Shown: one piece after another, positions 1 through 6,191 of the stretch
How positions within the stretch are numbered: position 1 is the stretch's first letter
Layout: each line of letters starts with the position of its first letter
NCBI GenBank assembly: GCA_019058135.1
Contig: JAHLWE010000495.1
Location: 1-10,047 of the forward strand
Source of the DNA: Promethearchaeota archaeon
Lineage (GTDB): Archaea; Asgardarchaeota; Lokiarchaeia; Sigyniarchaeales; SOKP01
Direction: 5' to 3'
DNA: 10,047 bases
Made by a program: the position numbers and the translations under genes
Notes under the pieces: generated by a model
What the model was told of the DNA's origin: nothing
The model's database searches: none
The model's input: only the letters and a program-made list of their open reading frames with translations

Positions 1-40
1 ATGTAAAATTAGATAAAGGTGGTCCTTAACACTATTCTTA

Positions 41-241
41 TTGCTTATCCCACTTCCTTCCATTAATTTTCCATTGAATACTACGTTTTTATTATGGATT
101 GGAATGCCAATTTTTGCTATATTACTTATATTAATGACAAAAATTCTAAAACAAATAATAAAAAATGAACTAGGTGCATTAATTTTTTTTTCAGTAATAG
201 CATCAACGATTTTAGTTCATCTTTTTTTCAGAACAATCTAA
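41..241 (+). CDS. possible small two-helix membrane protein
   Basis: A 66-residue frame from a TTG codon, with an in-frame stop at 14-16, so it does not continue from outside the window. It is almost entirely hydrophobic, with two likely membrane helices (about residues 15-34 and 44-62) separated by a short basic stretch containing KILKQIIKNE. An alternative ATG start at 104 would leave 45 residues. A purine-rich AAAGGTGGTCC at 15-25 resembles an archaeal Shine-Dalgarno site but lies about 15 bases upstream of the TTG, farther than usual. I recognise no family. AT-rich DNA easily yields hydrophobic open frames, so this may not be a gene. Confidence 0.35.
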   Translation: MLIPLPSINFPLNTTFLLWIGMPIFAILLILMTKILKQIIKNELGALIFFSVIASTILVHLFFRTI

Positions 242-375
242 GATTATTCAGCTAAAAATTATATTTCGTTTATTGTTGATTATGAATTTAAATTAAAATA
301 GGCGAATAATATAGAATTATAAATTTATTTAGATTGATTGTAATGCGACTCTTATATCTTGAATATCTATCCACT

Positions 376-1305
376 TTATTCACCTTCTCTTTCTTTCTTG
401 CGGGAGGAATCAAGATTTACAAGAATAATTCCCAGTATTACTAATAATAAAGCAAAGGGATAGATGAAAACATCGAATTGTTCTTGTAAAAATATAGCAG
501 AGAGGATTACTCCAAATAAAGGTACTAATGTTTGGAATATCGCAGCTCTACTAGCATTTAAACGCTTAACTCCTTCTAAATAAAACGTATATGCTCCTAC
601 TGTAGATAAAAATGCTAAATATGCAATCCCAATCCATATTCGAGGTGGTATATTAAAGTATTCTAGCGGATTAAGAAACTCTGGGCTAACAAGTAATGCT
701 ATAGGAGTGGTTGCTAAAAATCCAAAAAAAGATACCCAAGTGATTATCCATAGCGATGATGGTTGATAAGATTTAAGATTATTTTGGATTTTATTCAAAA
801 AATAACGTGAAGTTACCGTATATACAGCATAAGCAAATGCCGCTGCCAATATTAATATATCTCCAAGGATTCGATTCGAGACATCTACATTCGGAGAAAA
901 TCCTACAACGATGATAACAGCCATGAATGCTAACAGAGTTCCTGCAACTTTTTTCCAAGTAAAAAATTCTGTTTTTAAGAATTTGCTGGAAAAGATAATA
1001 ACCCAAATAGCGTTTGTTGCGACCATTATACTAGCATCACTTGCAGAAGTGAAAATTTCACCTATAAGATAACCTGCTTGATAAATTGTTACAGATGTTA
1101 ATCCCATAAAGGTTAATATTTTCCAATTTTCTTTTGCAAATCGCCAATTTAAAGTTCCTTCTTGATATTTCAGAATGAGAAAAAAGCAAATTACGGCCAG
1201 AAAATAACGGATTGCTGCTATCATTAATGGCGGAATAGTTAATCCTCCAACTTCTTCAGAGACTAACCATCGACCTAATGGCCAGGTACCTCCCCAAATA
1301 ACCAT
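376..1305 (-). CDS. EamA/DMT-family transporter (ten-helix permease)
   Basis: An integral membrane protein of the drug/metabolite transporter superfamily, built from two EamA repeats of about five helices each. Such proteins export or import small metabolites; the substrate cannot be read from sequence. The first repeat opens with a WGGTWPLGRW segment, typical of EamA helix 1. The second repeat (about residues 147-297) includes AFAYAVYTVTSRYF, an STVGAYTFYLEGVKRL segment and AAIFQTLVPLFGVILSAIFL, all characteristic. The C-terminal tail is charged and cytosolic. The first ATG (1303-1305) falls inside helix 1. The frame stays open upstream to a TAG at 1396-1398 and encodes hydrophobic residues (IIVYVLLILT) that complete the helix, but that extension contains no ATG, GTG or TTG. 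The true start is therefore unclear: a rare start such as ATA or ATT, or a frameshift joining the short frame at 1379-1435. It follows the DUF4184-like gene on the same strand. Confidence 0.85.
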   Translation of the reverse strand: MVIWGGTWPLGRWLVSEEVGGLTIPPLMIAAIRYFLAVICFFLILKYQEGTLNWRFAKENWKILTFMGLTSVTIYQAGYLIGEIFTSASDASIMVATNAIWVIIFSSKFLKTEFFTWKKVAGTLLAFMAVIIVVGFSPNVDVSNRILGDILILAAAFAYAVYTVTSRYFLNKIQNNLKSYQPSSLWIITWVSFFGFLATTPIALLVSPEFLNPLEYFNIPPRIWIGIAYLAFLSTVGAYTFYLEGVKRLNASRAAIFQTLVPLFGVILSAIFLQEQFDVFIYPFALLLVILGIILVNLDSSRKKEREGE

Positions 1306-1444
1306 AGTTAAGATTAATAATACATAAACAATGATTTCCTGTTTTCTATTAACATTTGAGGTTGAACTTATTATCGATTCACCTGTTGAAAATCTCTACT
1401 AATCGCAATACGAGTATTTTTCCGTATCTTTCCATTATCTCAAC

Positions 1445-2095
1445 TCACATTTCTTTATACCACTTACTAATTAAATTACGTTTCTTAATATATCTAAGAA
1501 GATAAACAGCTAAAACTAACGTAATTACAGTTTCAATATTCCATATAAGTTGATATACTGTTAAATATGCGTCTATTTGCCATTGTCCAATATAAATAGT
1601 ACCAAAATCTATGATAGAGTATAATAATATATCAGGAGATTGCAATATTACCCAGGGAAAAAACATCTCTATATTTTCATGTGAAGGAAGATCAAGTGAA
1701 AGATGTGTCAATTCTCCAATAAATGCAGAATAAAATGCAACAACAAAATATCTAGTATTATATTTTTTTTTCTTTAAGTTATCCCATTCATCTATACCAA
1801 AATACTTTAAAGGCTTATATATAATTCCATTTTTCTTCGCAAGGTTAGCACAAATTGGGCTAATATATCTACAAAATATTATTGTTAATATAACTGTTAA
1901 AGGTACGGTGAATATTAACAACCCTAATAGACTATGAGTAATTTCTCTAAATTTAAATGGTAAAAAGAATTCAAAAATCACATTTAAATCAGGGATGAAT
2001 GTAGTGATGCAAAAAGCTGTTCCATCAAACTTATTTGGATATTTTATTTTTAATATCAATCCCGGTGCTTGGTGAGAAAATACGGCGCTCGGCAT
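1445..2095 (-). CDS. DUF4184-like integral membrane protein
   Basis: A 216-residue membrane protein of unknown function resembling DUF4184. It opens with MPSAVFSHQAPGLIL, like the family's MPxTxxHxA start, which supports the chosen ATG. Next come PDL (Asp36), a THSLLGLL segment (His54) followed by a membrane helix (about 57-75), then GELTHLSLDLPSHE with His131, Asp135 and His139. The C-terminal half has two or three further helices (about 147-165 and 183-200) and a basic tail. The conserved His/Asp pattern in or next to membrane segments recalls the YdjM/DUF457 group of presumed metal-dependent membrane hydrolases, but no activity is established. It lies 139 bases upstream of the EamA ATG on the same strand and could share its transcript. 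There is no clear ribosome binding site, and a TATA-like box about 35-40 bases upstream suggests a very short leader. Confidence 0.75.
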   Translation of the reverse strand: MPSAVFSHQAPGLILKIKYPNKFDGTAFCITTFIPDLNVIFEFFLPFKFREITHSLLGLLIFTVPLTVILTIIFCRYISPICANLAKKNGIIYKPLKYFGIDEWDNLKKKKYNTRYFVVAFYSAFIGELTHLSLDLPSHENIEMFFPWVILQSPDILLYSIIDFGTIYIGQWQIDAYLTVYQLIWNIETVITLVLAVYLLRYIKKRNLISKWYKEM

Positions 2096-2128
2096 CTGAC
2101 TAACATGTAATTTTTATTGTTATGAATT

Positions 2129-2138
2129 CTATTTATAG
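2129..2138 (-). promoter_or_regulatory. TATA-box-like element for the DUF4184-like gene
   Basis: Read on the minus strand the site is CTATAAATAG, about 35-40 bases before the ATG at 2095. This places a start site near 2109 and a leader of roughly 14 bases. It matches the TATA element driving the opposite gene at 2304. The surroundings are AT-rich, so the call rests on position and on the match to its partner. Confidence 0.45.
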
Positions 2139-2303
2139 TGTAAAATAAATATAATTTATTGTTATAGCTTGTTTAATGAAATTGCAGAGAAAAAAAACAA
2201 GGAACTTTTAGACCAAAAAGAAATATAAAATATCACTTTTAATGCAAATAAATATTAGTGGAATAAAATCCTTAGGGGTGCTTTAGATATCTTGAAACCT
2301 GCC

Positions 2304-2312
2304 CTATAAATA
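2304..2312 (+). promoter_or_regulatory. TATA-box-like element for the small Cys protein gene
   Basis: CTATAAATA in a locally less AT-rich context (GAAACCTGCCC just before it, possibly a BRE). Transcription would begin near 2333. That is downstream of the first ATG of the open frame (2313), so the ATG at 2388 is the better translation start. Confidence 0.5.
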
Positions 2313-2378
2313 ATGCTCCTTGGTGAAAAAATAAGGTTTAAAAAATATCAATTTAATAAAATTAATAATAATAAAAAA

Positions 2379-2385
2379 AGTGATT
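2379..2385 (+). promoter_or_regulatory. weak Shine-Dalgarno site deciding the start at 2388
   Basis: AAGTGAT ends a few bases before the ATG at 2388, a partial match to the archaeal GGTGAT core. The same AAGTGAT string precedes the acyl-CoA dehydrogenase start at 3042, so it may be a local ribosome-binding style. Confidence 0.4.
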
Positions 2386-2387
2386 AT

Positions 2388-2810
2388 ATGCAGTTTGATG
2401 AAGAGTTTAAGAATAACCTTAAAAAACATTTAGATTATTCAGATGAAGATTTAAAGGTATTTATGGAAAATCCAAGTAATATAGAACTTCTTTCTAATGC
2501 TCCTAAAGTATTAAATAAGACAATTGTTATTGAAGTAGTAGAATCACATGGATGTAACAGCCAACATAAAGTAAGTGATAAGTTATATTTTGATGGTGTA
2601 GGTAACCTACTTACTAAACTTAGTCCTAAAAAGATTTGCAGCTCTGCTTTGAGCGCTGTGGAAAAATTAATATTCGCTGCATCTCAGCTTTTATACGCAG
2701 ATGTTGATCCCAATAAGATGCTAATAAAGAGAGTTGGATGCTCCGATATAGGATTAAAATGTGGTGGTTGGGGTAAAATTGTCATGGAGCTTAGAGTACA
2801 AGATCGGTAA
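2388..2810 (+). CDS. small cysteine-containing protein, TIGR04076-like
   Basis: A 140-residue soluble protein from the ATG at 2388. The frame could begin at 2313, but the extra 25 residues are Lys/Asn-rich, lie upstream of the inferred transcription start and look non-conserved. Residues 1-42 form a charged helical region (DEEFKNNLKKHLDYSDEDL). Residues 43-140 form a domain with KTIVIEVVESHGCNSQHKV, then KICSSAL and finally RVGCSDIGLKCGGWGKIVME. The four cysteines (56, 84, 118, 125) could bind a metal or form redox pairs, but nothing here proves it. The spacing resembles the TIGR04076 group (Cys, a G-D turn, Cys-x-x-A, Cys-x-D near the end), and I recall similar longer forms from anaerobic bacteria and archaea. 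The function is unknown. It stands alone behind its own promoter. Confidence 0.7.
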   Translation: MQFDEEFKNNLKKHLDYSDEDLKVFMENPSNIELLSNAPKVLNKTIVIEVVESHGCNSQHKVSDKLYFDGVGNLLTKLSPKKICSSALSAVEKLIFAASQLLYADVDPNKMLIKRVGCSDIGLKCGGWGKIVMELRVQDR

Positions 2811-2838
2811 AGAAGTTAAATGAATTTTAATTTATGCG

Positions 2839-2852
2839 ATTTTTATATTTTC
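2839..2852 (+). terminator. T-rich tract, possible archaeal terminator
   Basis: Pyrimidine-rich run ATTTTTATATTTTC about 30 bases after the stop codon at 2810, with no hairpin. Archaeal polymerase often stops at such tracts, but they are common by chance in DNA this AT-rich. Confidence 0.3.
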
Positions 2853-2864
2853 AAATATTGATGC

Positions 2865-2990
2865 TTAAGCAATAATCTTCACATTTTTTTTCCATTCTTT
2901 TATTAGATTCTCAGAAGATTCAAGAAGACATACATTCTTCAGTACTTTTAGAGCACATTTCTTTTTTACTGAAGAAAAATTCTATTTTAA
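2865..2990 (-). pseudogene. 3' remnant of an isochorismatase-like hydrolase gene
   Basis: Reading the minus strand, an open stretch of 38 codons between TAG (2982-2984) and TAA (2865-2867) encodes ALKVLKNVCLLESSENLIKE. This matches the C-terminus of the intact hydrolase at 5367-5975 (TLKALQSVCFVESSEHIMKE); 13 of 21 residues agree from LK to EWK. By hand, bases 2890-2953 align without gaps to 5371-5434 with 51 of 64 identical. Just upstream in the gene's direction, FSKKEM in a different frame matches FNQEM of the intact copy, and about 8 bases are missing between the two, giving a frameshift. The catalytic core and start are absent, so this is a decayed second copy. It lies directly upstream of the truncated acyl-CoA dehydrogenase. 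Confidence 0.7.
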
Positions 2991-3004
2991 AAGATTGGTT
3001 TATT

Positions 3005-3014
3005 ATTATAAATA
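3005..3014 (+). promoter_or_regulatory. TATA-like element upstream of the truncated acyl-CoA dehydrogenase
   Basis: TATAAATATA-type sequence about 30 bases before the ATG at 3042, implying a start site close to the ribosome binding sequence AAGTGAT (3031-3037). If functional, the truncated gene could still be transcribed. Local AT richness keeps confidence low. Confidence 0.35.
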
Positions 3015-3041
3015 TATTTTATTAAAAAGAAAGTGATGTTA

Positions 3042-3551
3042 ATGGAAGGACAAATTCAATTTAAAGATTTAGAATTAGTATTTGGATATTCATGCATGCC
3101 CGACAGATTACATTATTATATTGAAGAAGAAAATGATTTTCGAATGGAAGTACGTAAGTGGTGTAAAGATAACATTGAACCTGTGGCTGAAAAAATAGAT
3201 CGAGAGCGAAATAAGGAATTAGCTGTTGAAACTTTAAGAAAAATGAAACCATATTTAAATATAATAATTCCTGAAGAAGCTGGAGGTTTGGGTAAAGGAA
3301 TTTTATATCGTACGATTTTTGGTGAAGAATTAACTGCTTTTAGTTATGCAATAGCCACTATTTTTGGTGCCTCATCTTGCTTATTTGTAGGACCAATTAT
3401 TGAATATGGTACTCCAGAACAAAGAAAGAAATATCTTTCAGGAATTGCTGACGGCACAAAAATTGGTGTATTAGCCATAACTGAACCAACGGGTGGTTCT
3501 GATGCTATTGGTGGAATGAATTTAAGGGCTAAGAGAGAAGGAGATCATTAA
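3042..3551 (+). pseudogene. acyl-CoA dehydrogenase, truncated after the N-terminal domain
   Basis: The frame encodes about 169 residues from the ATG at 3042 (a GTG lies at 3033). It resembles the N-terminal helical domain of FAD-dependent acyl-CoA dehydrogenases: FRMEVRKWCKDNIEPVAEKI, then IIPEEAGGLG, EYGTPEQRKKYLSGIADG and LAITEPTGGSDAIGG, the motif that enters the FAD/substrate-binding middle domain. It stops at REGDH, where intact enzymes continue with a Y-x-x-x-G-x-K segment. Family members are usually about 380 residues, so most of the beta-barrel, the whole C-terminal helical domain and the catalytic glutamate are missing. A dehydrogenase cannot be formed from this. Its stop lies nine bases from the opposing stop of the CoA-transferase gene, so the rest was probably lost in a rearrangement. 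The first 25 or so residues are longer than usual for the family. Confidence 0.8.
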
Positions 3552-3560
3552 TTATTAAAA

Positions 3561-4397
3561 TTACTTATCTAAATAAATAGTCCATTCTGGTTTTAATACA
3601 TAATATTGATCAATCGCATCTCTCATTGTTTTTCGGCAAATTTCGATTTCTCTAATGGTTGGTGGCTCAATTTGTTTCACTTCTTTGGCGACTTTTAAAT
3701 CCCACTCAGTATTTTCTTTTACTTGTTCTATTGTAACATTTGGATGTAAAGCATCCAGATAGGCTTCTTTAGTTATGGAATCAAATTGCATAATGCATAG
3801 AGGTGTAATGATAGAGTCTGGACCAGTATCAGGGGGATAACCCGCTTTTACTCTACTATCATAGCCATCTAAATATCCTGGATCGGTGATGAAGTCCAAT
3901 TTTTCGACAAGTCTGCGTTTTGAATGCTCGTCTAATAGCCAAATCAATCTTTTTGATAACCCTGCGATTTCTGTAGCTCCACCACCACCCGGCAATCGAT
4001 AAATCGGTTTTTCATATGGACCAATTACAGTGGTGTTGCAGTTTCCATATTTATCAATAATAGAAGTACTTAATAGTGCTAAAGTTATTTCTCCACGTTG
4101 AAGAACGGATAACGCATCGATAGAATCTCCGGTAAATACGGAATTTGGAATCAATACAGGATCAGTAATCGAGTAAGGCATTTTTTTAGATTTTACAAGC
4201 TCATTCTGAAATAATCCGACTTCTAAAACTAAGAAAAGATCAGGATATTTAAGTAATTTTGCCATATGAACAGCGAGAAAAGGCCAATGGAAAGTATTAA
4301 AAACAATATCATTACTATTAATGTGTCTGCATGCTGAAACTAACATCATTTCAAAGCCAGTATATTCCTTACAATATTTTGTTTCATTAAAACCCAT
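3561..4397 (-). CDS. family I CoA-transferase, beta subunit (glutaconate CoA-transferase B-like)
   Basis: Beta subunit of a heteromeric CoA-transferase that moves CoA between carboxylic acids through a glutamyl-CoA thioester; it pairs with the next gene upstream. From memory it aligns along its length with Acidaminococcus GctB. FLVLEVGLF matches IIVESGLM, placing a Glu (residue 59 from the ATG used) at catalytic Glu54. LPGGGGATEIAGL matches the glycine-rich loop, and the stretches FITDPGYLDG and ENTEWDLKVAKEV match family positions. About 278 residues is normal length. The open frame could start at a TTG (4403), but the ATG at 4397 sits nine bases after AAGGAG and is preferred. It overlaps the alpha subunit's 3' end by 11 bases, implying translational coupling. 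The related IpdB hydrolases lack the Glu, so its presence favours a true transferase. The acid substrate is unknown. Confidence 0.88.
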   Translation of the reverse strand: MGFNETKYCKEYTGFEMMLVSACRHINSNDIVFNTFHWPFLAVHMAKLLKYPDLFLVLEVGLFQNELVKSKKMPYSITDPVLIPNSVFTGDSIDALSVLQRGEITLALLSTSIIDKYGNCNTTVIGPYEKPIYRLPGGGGATEIAGLSKRLIWLLDEHSKRRLVEKLDFITDPGYLDGYDSRVKAGYPPDTGPDSIITPLCIMQFDSITKEAYLDALHPNVTIEQVKENTEWDLKVAKEVKQIEPPTIREIEICRKTMRDAIDQYYVLKPEWTIYLDK

Positions 4398-5298
4398 AGT
4401 CAACAGCTCCTTGCATAATACTTTTGGCTTTTAATTTCTTTATTTTTTCCTGTCCGAGCACTTTCAAATATTCTTGTCGATTATCTACTCCAGTTACCCA
4501 TTTTTCAAGCCAAATCTCCCAGTCTTCTAGTGTTTTAGTTTCTTTAGTATAATTAAATCTATATTCCAAATCTGTGTAATAAAATCCTTGCATGTAGCTA
4601 GGATGCCCTCCCCAAGGTTCATGTACAACTGCATTAACTTTATGTGCTGATATAATGGTACGTTCGGGAGATTCCATAATAACCTTCTTATCTACAATTA
4701 CTTCAGCTGCAACAATGATTTTTTTACATGAATTAATTCCATATTTTGTATCTCCAATTAATCCCCACATTTGAGCATTTCCTTCGCTATCTGCCCGTTG
4801 CACTTGAATTACCCCAACATCAGGATTTAATGCAGGAACTACACAAATTTCTTCTCCAGTAAACGGGCATTTCACCGTAGCTGCTTTTACTCCAACATCT
4901 TTTGGGTGATCATAAATACTGGTCCCTACAATCGAACGAATTGGCATAAATGGGAGCCCCATATACCCAGCAAAAAAAGACATATTTATCATAAACAGAG
5001 ATTGTTCATTATAGATTATTTTTTGAGGAATTCCTTCTTCTATAGCTCGCTTAAAATTCCATGTTGGTTGTGGACCAATACCGTTCCAGCAGTGTGAAGT
5101 GATTATTTGATTTGTAACTCCCGCACCTATTAATTGGTCAAAGAGGATTCCTCCCGCACATTTACATATTGAAAGATTTCGTTTATTTTGTCTAATTATT
5201 TCCTGAGCAGCAGAAAATGTAATTCCATTACCAAATCCGCCTAAAAAAACTAGGTTATTGTTATGAACAAATTTTTTTATTGCTTCTTTCATAGTCAT
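4387..5298 (-). CDS. family I CoA-transferase, alpha subunit (glutaconate CoA-transferase A-like)
   Basis: Alpha subunit partner of the overlapping downstream gene. Family signatures in order: GGFGNG (residues 20-25), the usual glycine loop; DQLIGAGV; MGLPFMPIRSIVGTS; CPFTGEE (144-150); PALNPDVGVIQVQRADSEGN (155-174), a hallmark of GctA/IpdA-type subunits; and VVHEPWGGHPS followed by a YY-x-D segment. Its 303 residues are close to the usual 300-320. Two ATGs (5298 and 5292) could start it. A GGGGTGA lies about 21 bases upstream, too far for an ordinary Shine-Dalgarno site, and an in-frame TGA there rules out an upstream extension. The gap to the isochorismatase-like gene before it is 68 bases on the same strand, so all three may be one transcript. 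Expected role: activating a small carboxylic or dicarboxylic acid as its CoA ester in the cytoplasm. Confidence 0.88.
   Translation of the reverse strand: MTMKEAIKKFVHNNNLVFLGGFGNGITFSAAQEIIRQNKRNLSICKCAGGILFDQLIGAGVTNQIITSHCWNGIGPQPTWNFKRAIEEGIPQKIIYNEQSLFMINMSFFAGYMGLPFMPIRSIVGTSIYDHPKDVGVKAATVKCPFTGEEICVVPALNPDVGVIQVQRADSEGNAQMWGLIGDTKYGINSCKKIIVAAEVIVDKKVIMESPERTIISAHKVNAVVHEPWGGHPSYMQGFYYTDLEYRFNYTKETKTLEDWEIWLEKWVTGVDNRQEYLKVLGQEKIKKLKAKSIMQGAVDYGF
4407..4412 (-). promoter_or_regulatory. ribosome binding site deciding the CoA-transferase beta start
   Basis: AAGGAG on the minus strand, inside the 3' end of the alpha-subunit gene. It is nine bases before the ATG at 4397 but only three before the TTG at 4403, so it favours the ATG. 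Confidence 0.55.
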
Positions 5299-5366
5299 TA
5301 TCTTATTTGAGATTTTTTTTCACCCCTTCATATTGAATTAACTTCTAAAACATTAAAAATTATGAT

Positions 5367-5975
5367 TTATTTCCATTCTTTCATAATATGCTCAGAAGAT
5401 TCAACAAAACATACACTTTGTAATGCCTTTAGAGTAGCTTCATGCATCTCCTGGTTAAACGATGAGACACAATCCTGAACTACAATAGTATAGAATCCAC
5501 GGTTACTAGAATCTCTTGCACTTGAAGATATACCTGCATCAGTGGATATACCTGTAAATAAAATAGTTTCTATACCCCTATTTCTTATCATATTCTCAAA
5601 ATTTGTGCCAATAAACACACTTGTTGTGTTTTTATTTAGAACTACATCACCATCTAAAGGAGATGCATCACTATATATTTCCGCTGCTTGACTTCCAGGT
5701 TGTGGGAGTTGTGGCACTTTTTCTGGGTCCTTAAATCCGAATCTTTTCATAAACATGAGTGTTCTAAACGAAGATTCGTATTTTCTGGGTAGTGGGGAAT
5801 GTTTCGTATATATAATTGAAATATTATTGGTTCTTACAGCTGTTATAAATGATTTCAAATTCTTGAGGAATTCTTCTTTATTAAAGATTCTACTCACCAG
5901 TAAATTTTGCACATCCCATACCAAAAGAGCTGTGCGACCTGGATCTACAATCTCTTTTAAATTCAAATATACCAT
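5367..5975 (-). CDS. isochorismatase-fold hydrolase lacking the usual catalytic cysteine
   Basis: A 202-residue cytoplasmic protein of the isochorismatase/cysteine hydrolase fold. Visible signatures: TALLVWDVQN with the active-site Asp21; VVLNKNTTSVFIGTNFENMI with the active-site Lys115; and LFTGISTDAGISSSARDSSN. In cysteine hydrolases of this fold (nicotinamidase, carbamoylsarcosine hydrolase) the third motif reads roughly T-x-x-C-V. Here the cysteine position is Gly148, as in true isochorismatases such as EntB and PhzD. It may thus hydrolyse a non-amide substrate or use a cysteine-independent mechanism; there are no siderophore or phenazine genes nearby to suggest isochorismate. The start ATG gives the usual length. 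It is the first gene of an apparent operon with the two CoA-transferase subunits, so a role in producing or clearing a carboxylic acid is possible. A decayed homologue lies at 2865-2990. Confidence 0.82.
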   Translation of the reverse strand: MVYLNLKEIVDPGRTALLVWDVQNLLVSRIFNKEEFLKNLKSFITAVRTNNISIIYTKHSPLPRKYESSFRTLMFMKRFGFKDPEKVPQLPQPGSQAAEIYSDASPLDGDVVLNKNTTSVFIGTNFENMIRNRGIETILFTGISTDAGISSSARDSSNRGFYTIVVQDCVSSFNQEMHEATLKALQSVCFVESSEHIMKEWK

Positions 5976-6002
5976 TTTTTATCAATCATTTATTTTTTTA
6001 CA

Positions 6003-6016
6003 TAATAAATATATGT
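6003..6016 (-). promoter_or_regulatory. possible TATA box for the hydrolase/CoA-transferase operon
   Basis: On the minus strand the region reads like TATATTTATTATG, roughly 30-40 bases before the ATG at 5975. The rest of the 216-base gap (5976-6191) is featureless AT-rich sequence apart from the T-tract noted separately. The call is weak because similar strings are frequent here. Confidence 0.3.
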
Positions 6017-6147
6017 ATATTTTAAATTATTTTCTATGCAGCCTTACTAATTCTTTCAAATATGAGCATTTTTAAGTCTTAACTAAAACTTGAGTTTAAA
6101 AGAATTCAAACTTATATGTCTTTAATTTAAATAAGATTGTTTTTGTA

Positions 6148-6168
6148 AGAAAATATAAAAAAAAGAAA
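6148..6168 (-). terminator. T-tract terminator of the membrane CocE-type gene
   Basis: On the minus strand, 24-45 bases after the stop codon at 6192, the sequence is a dense T run (TTTCTTTTTTTTATATTTTC). Intrinsic archaeal termination typically uses such tracts without a hairpin. It is the longest T run between these two minus-strand genes. Confidence 0.45.
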
Positions 6169-6191
6169 TTAATTAAAATTTACAAATCTCC

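Noticed and set aside
241..375. possible gene or RNA in the gap before the EamA gene
   Set aside because: Only AT-rich sequence with frequent stops and no visible structure.
791..1006. 71-codon frame on the minus strand inside the EamA gene
   Set aside because: It lies fully within the well-supported transporter in another frame and has no family resemblance.
2313..2387. 25-residue N-terminal extension of the small Cys protein
   Set aside because: It overlaps the inferred transcription start, is Lys/Asn-rich and is not needed for the domain; the ATG at 2388 has a better ribosome-binding context.
2096..3032. insertion sequence, CRISPR or tRNA in the non-coding gaps
   Set aside because: I saw no terminal inverted repeats, no regularly spaced direct repeats and no cloverleaf-like or G/C-rich structured segment; the only repeat-like match is the isochorismatase remnant.
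3061..3252. 63-codon minus-strand frame opposite the acyl-CoA dehydrogenase
   Set aside because: It is antisense to a recognisable dehydrogenase domain and has no promoter or start signal of its own.
5755..6075. 106-codon plus-strand frame over the start of the isochorismatase-like gene
   Set aside because: Most of it is antisense to conserved catalytic residues; the rest is AT-rich intergenic sequence giving Phe/Tyr-rich nonsense.
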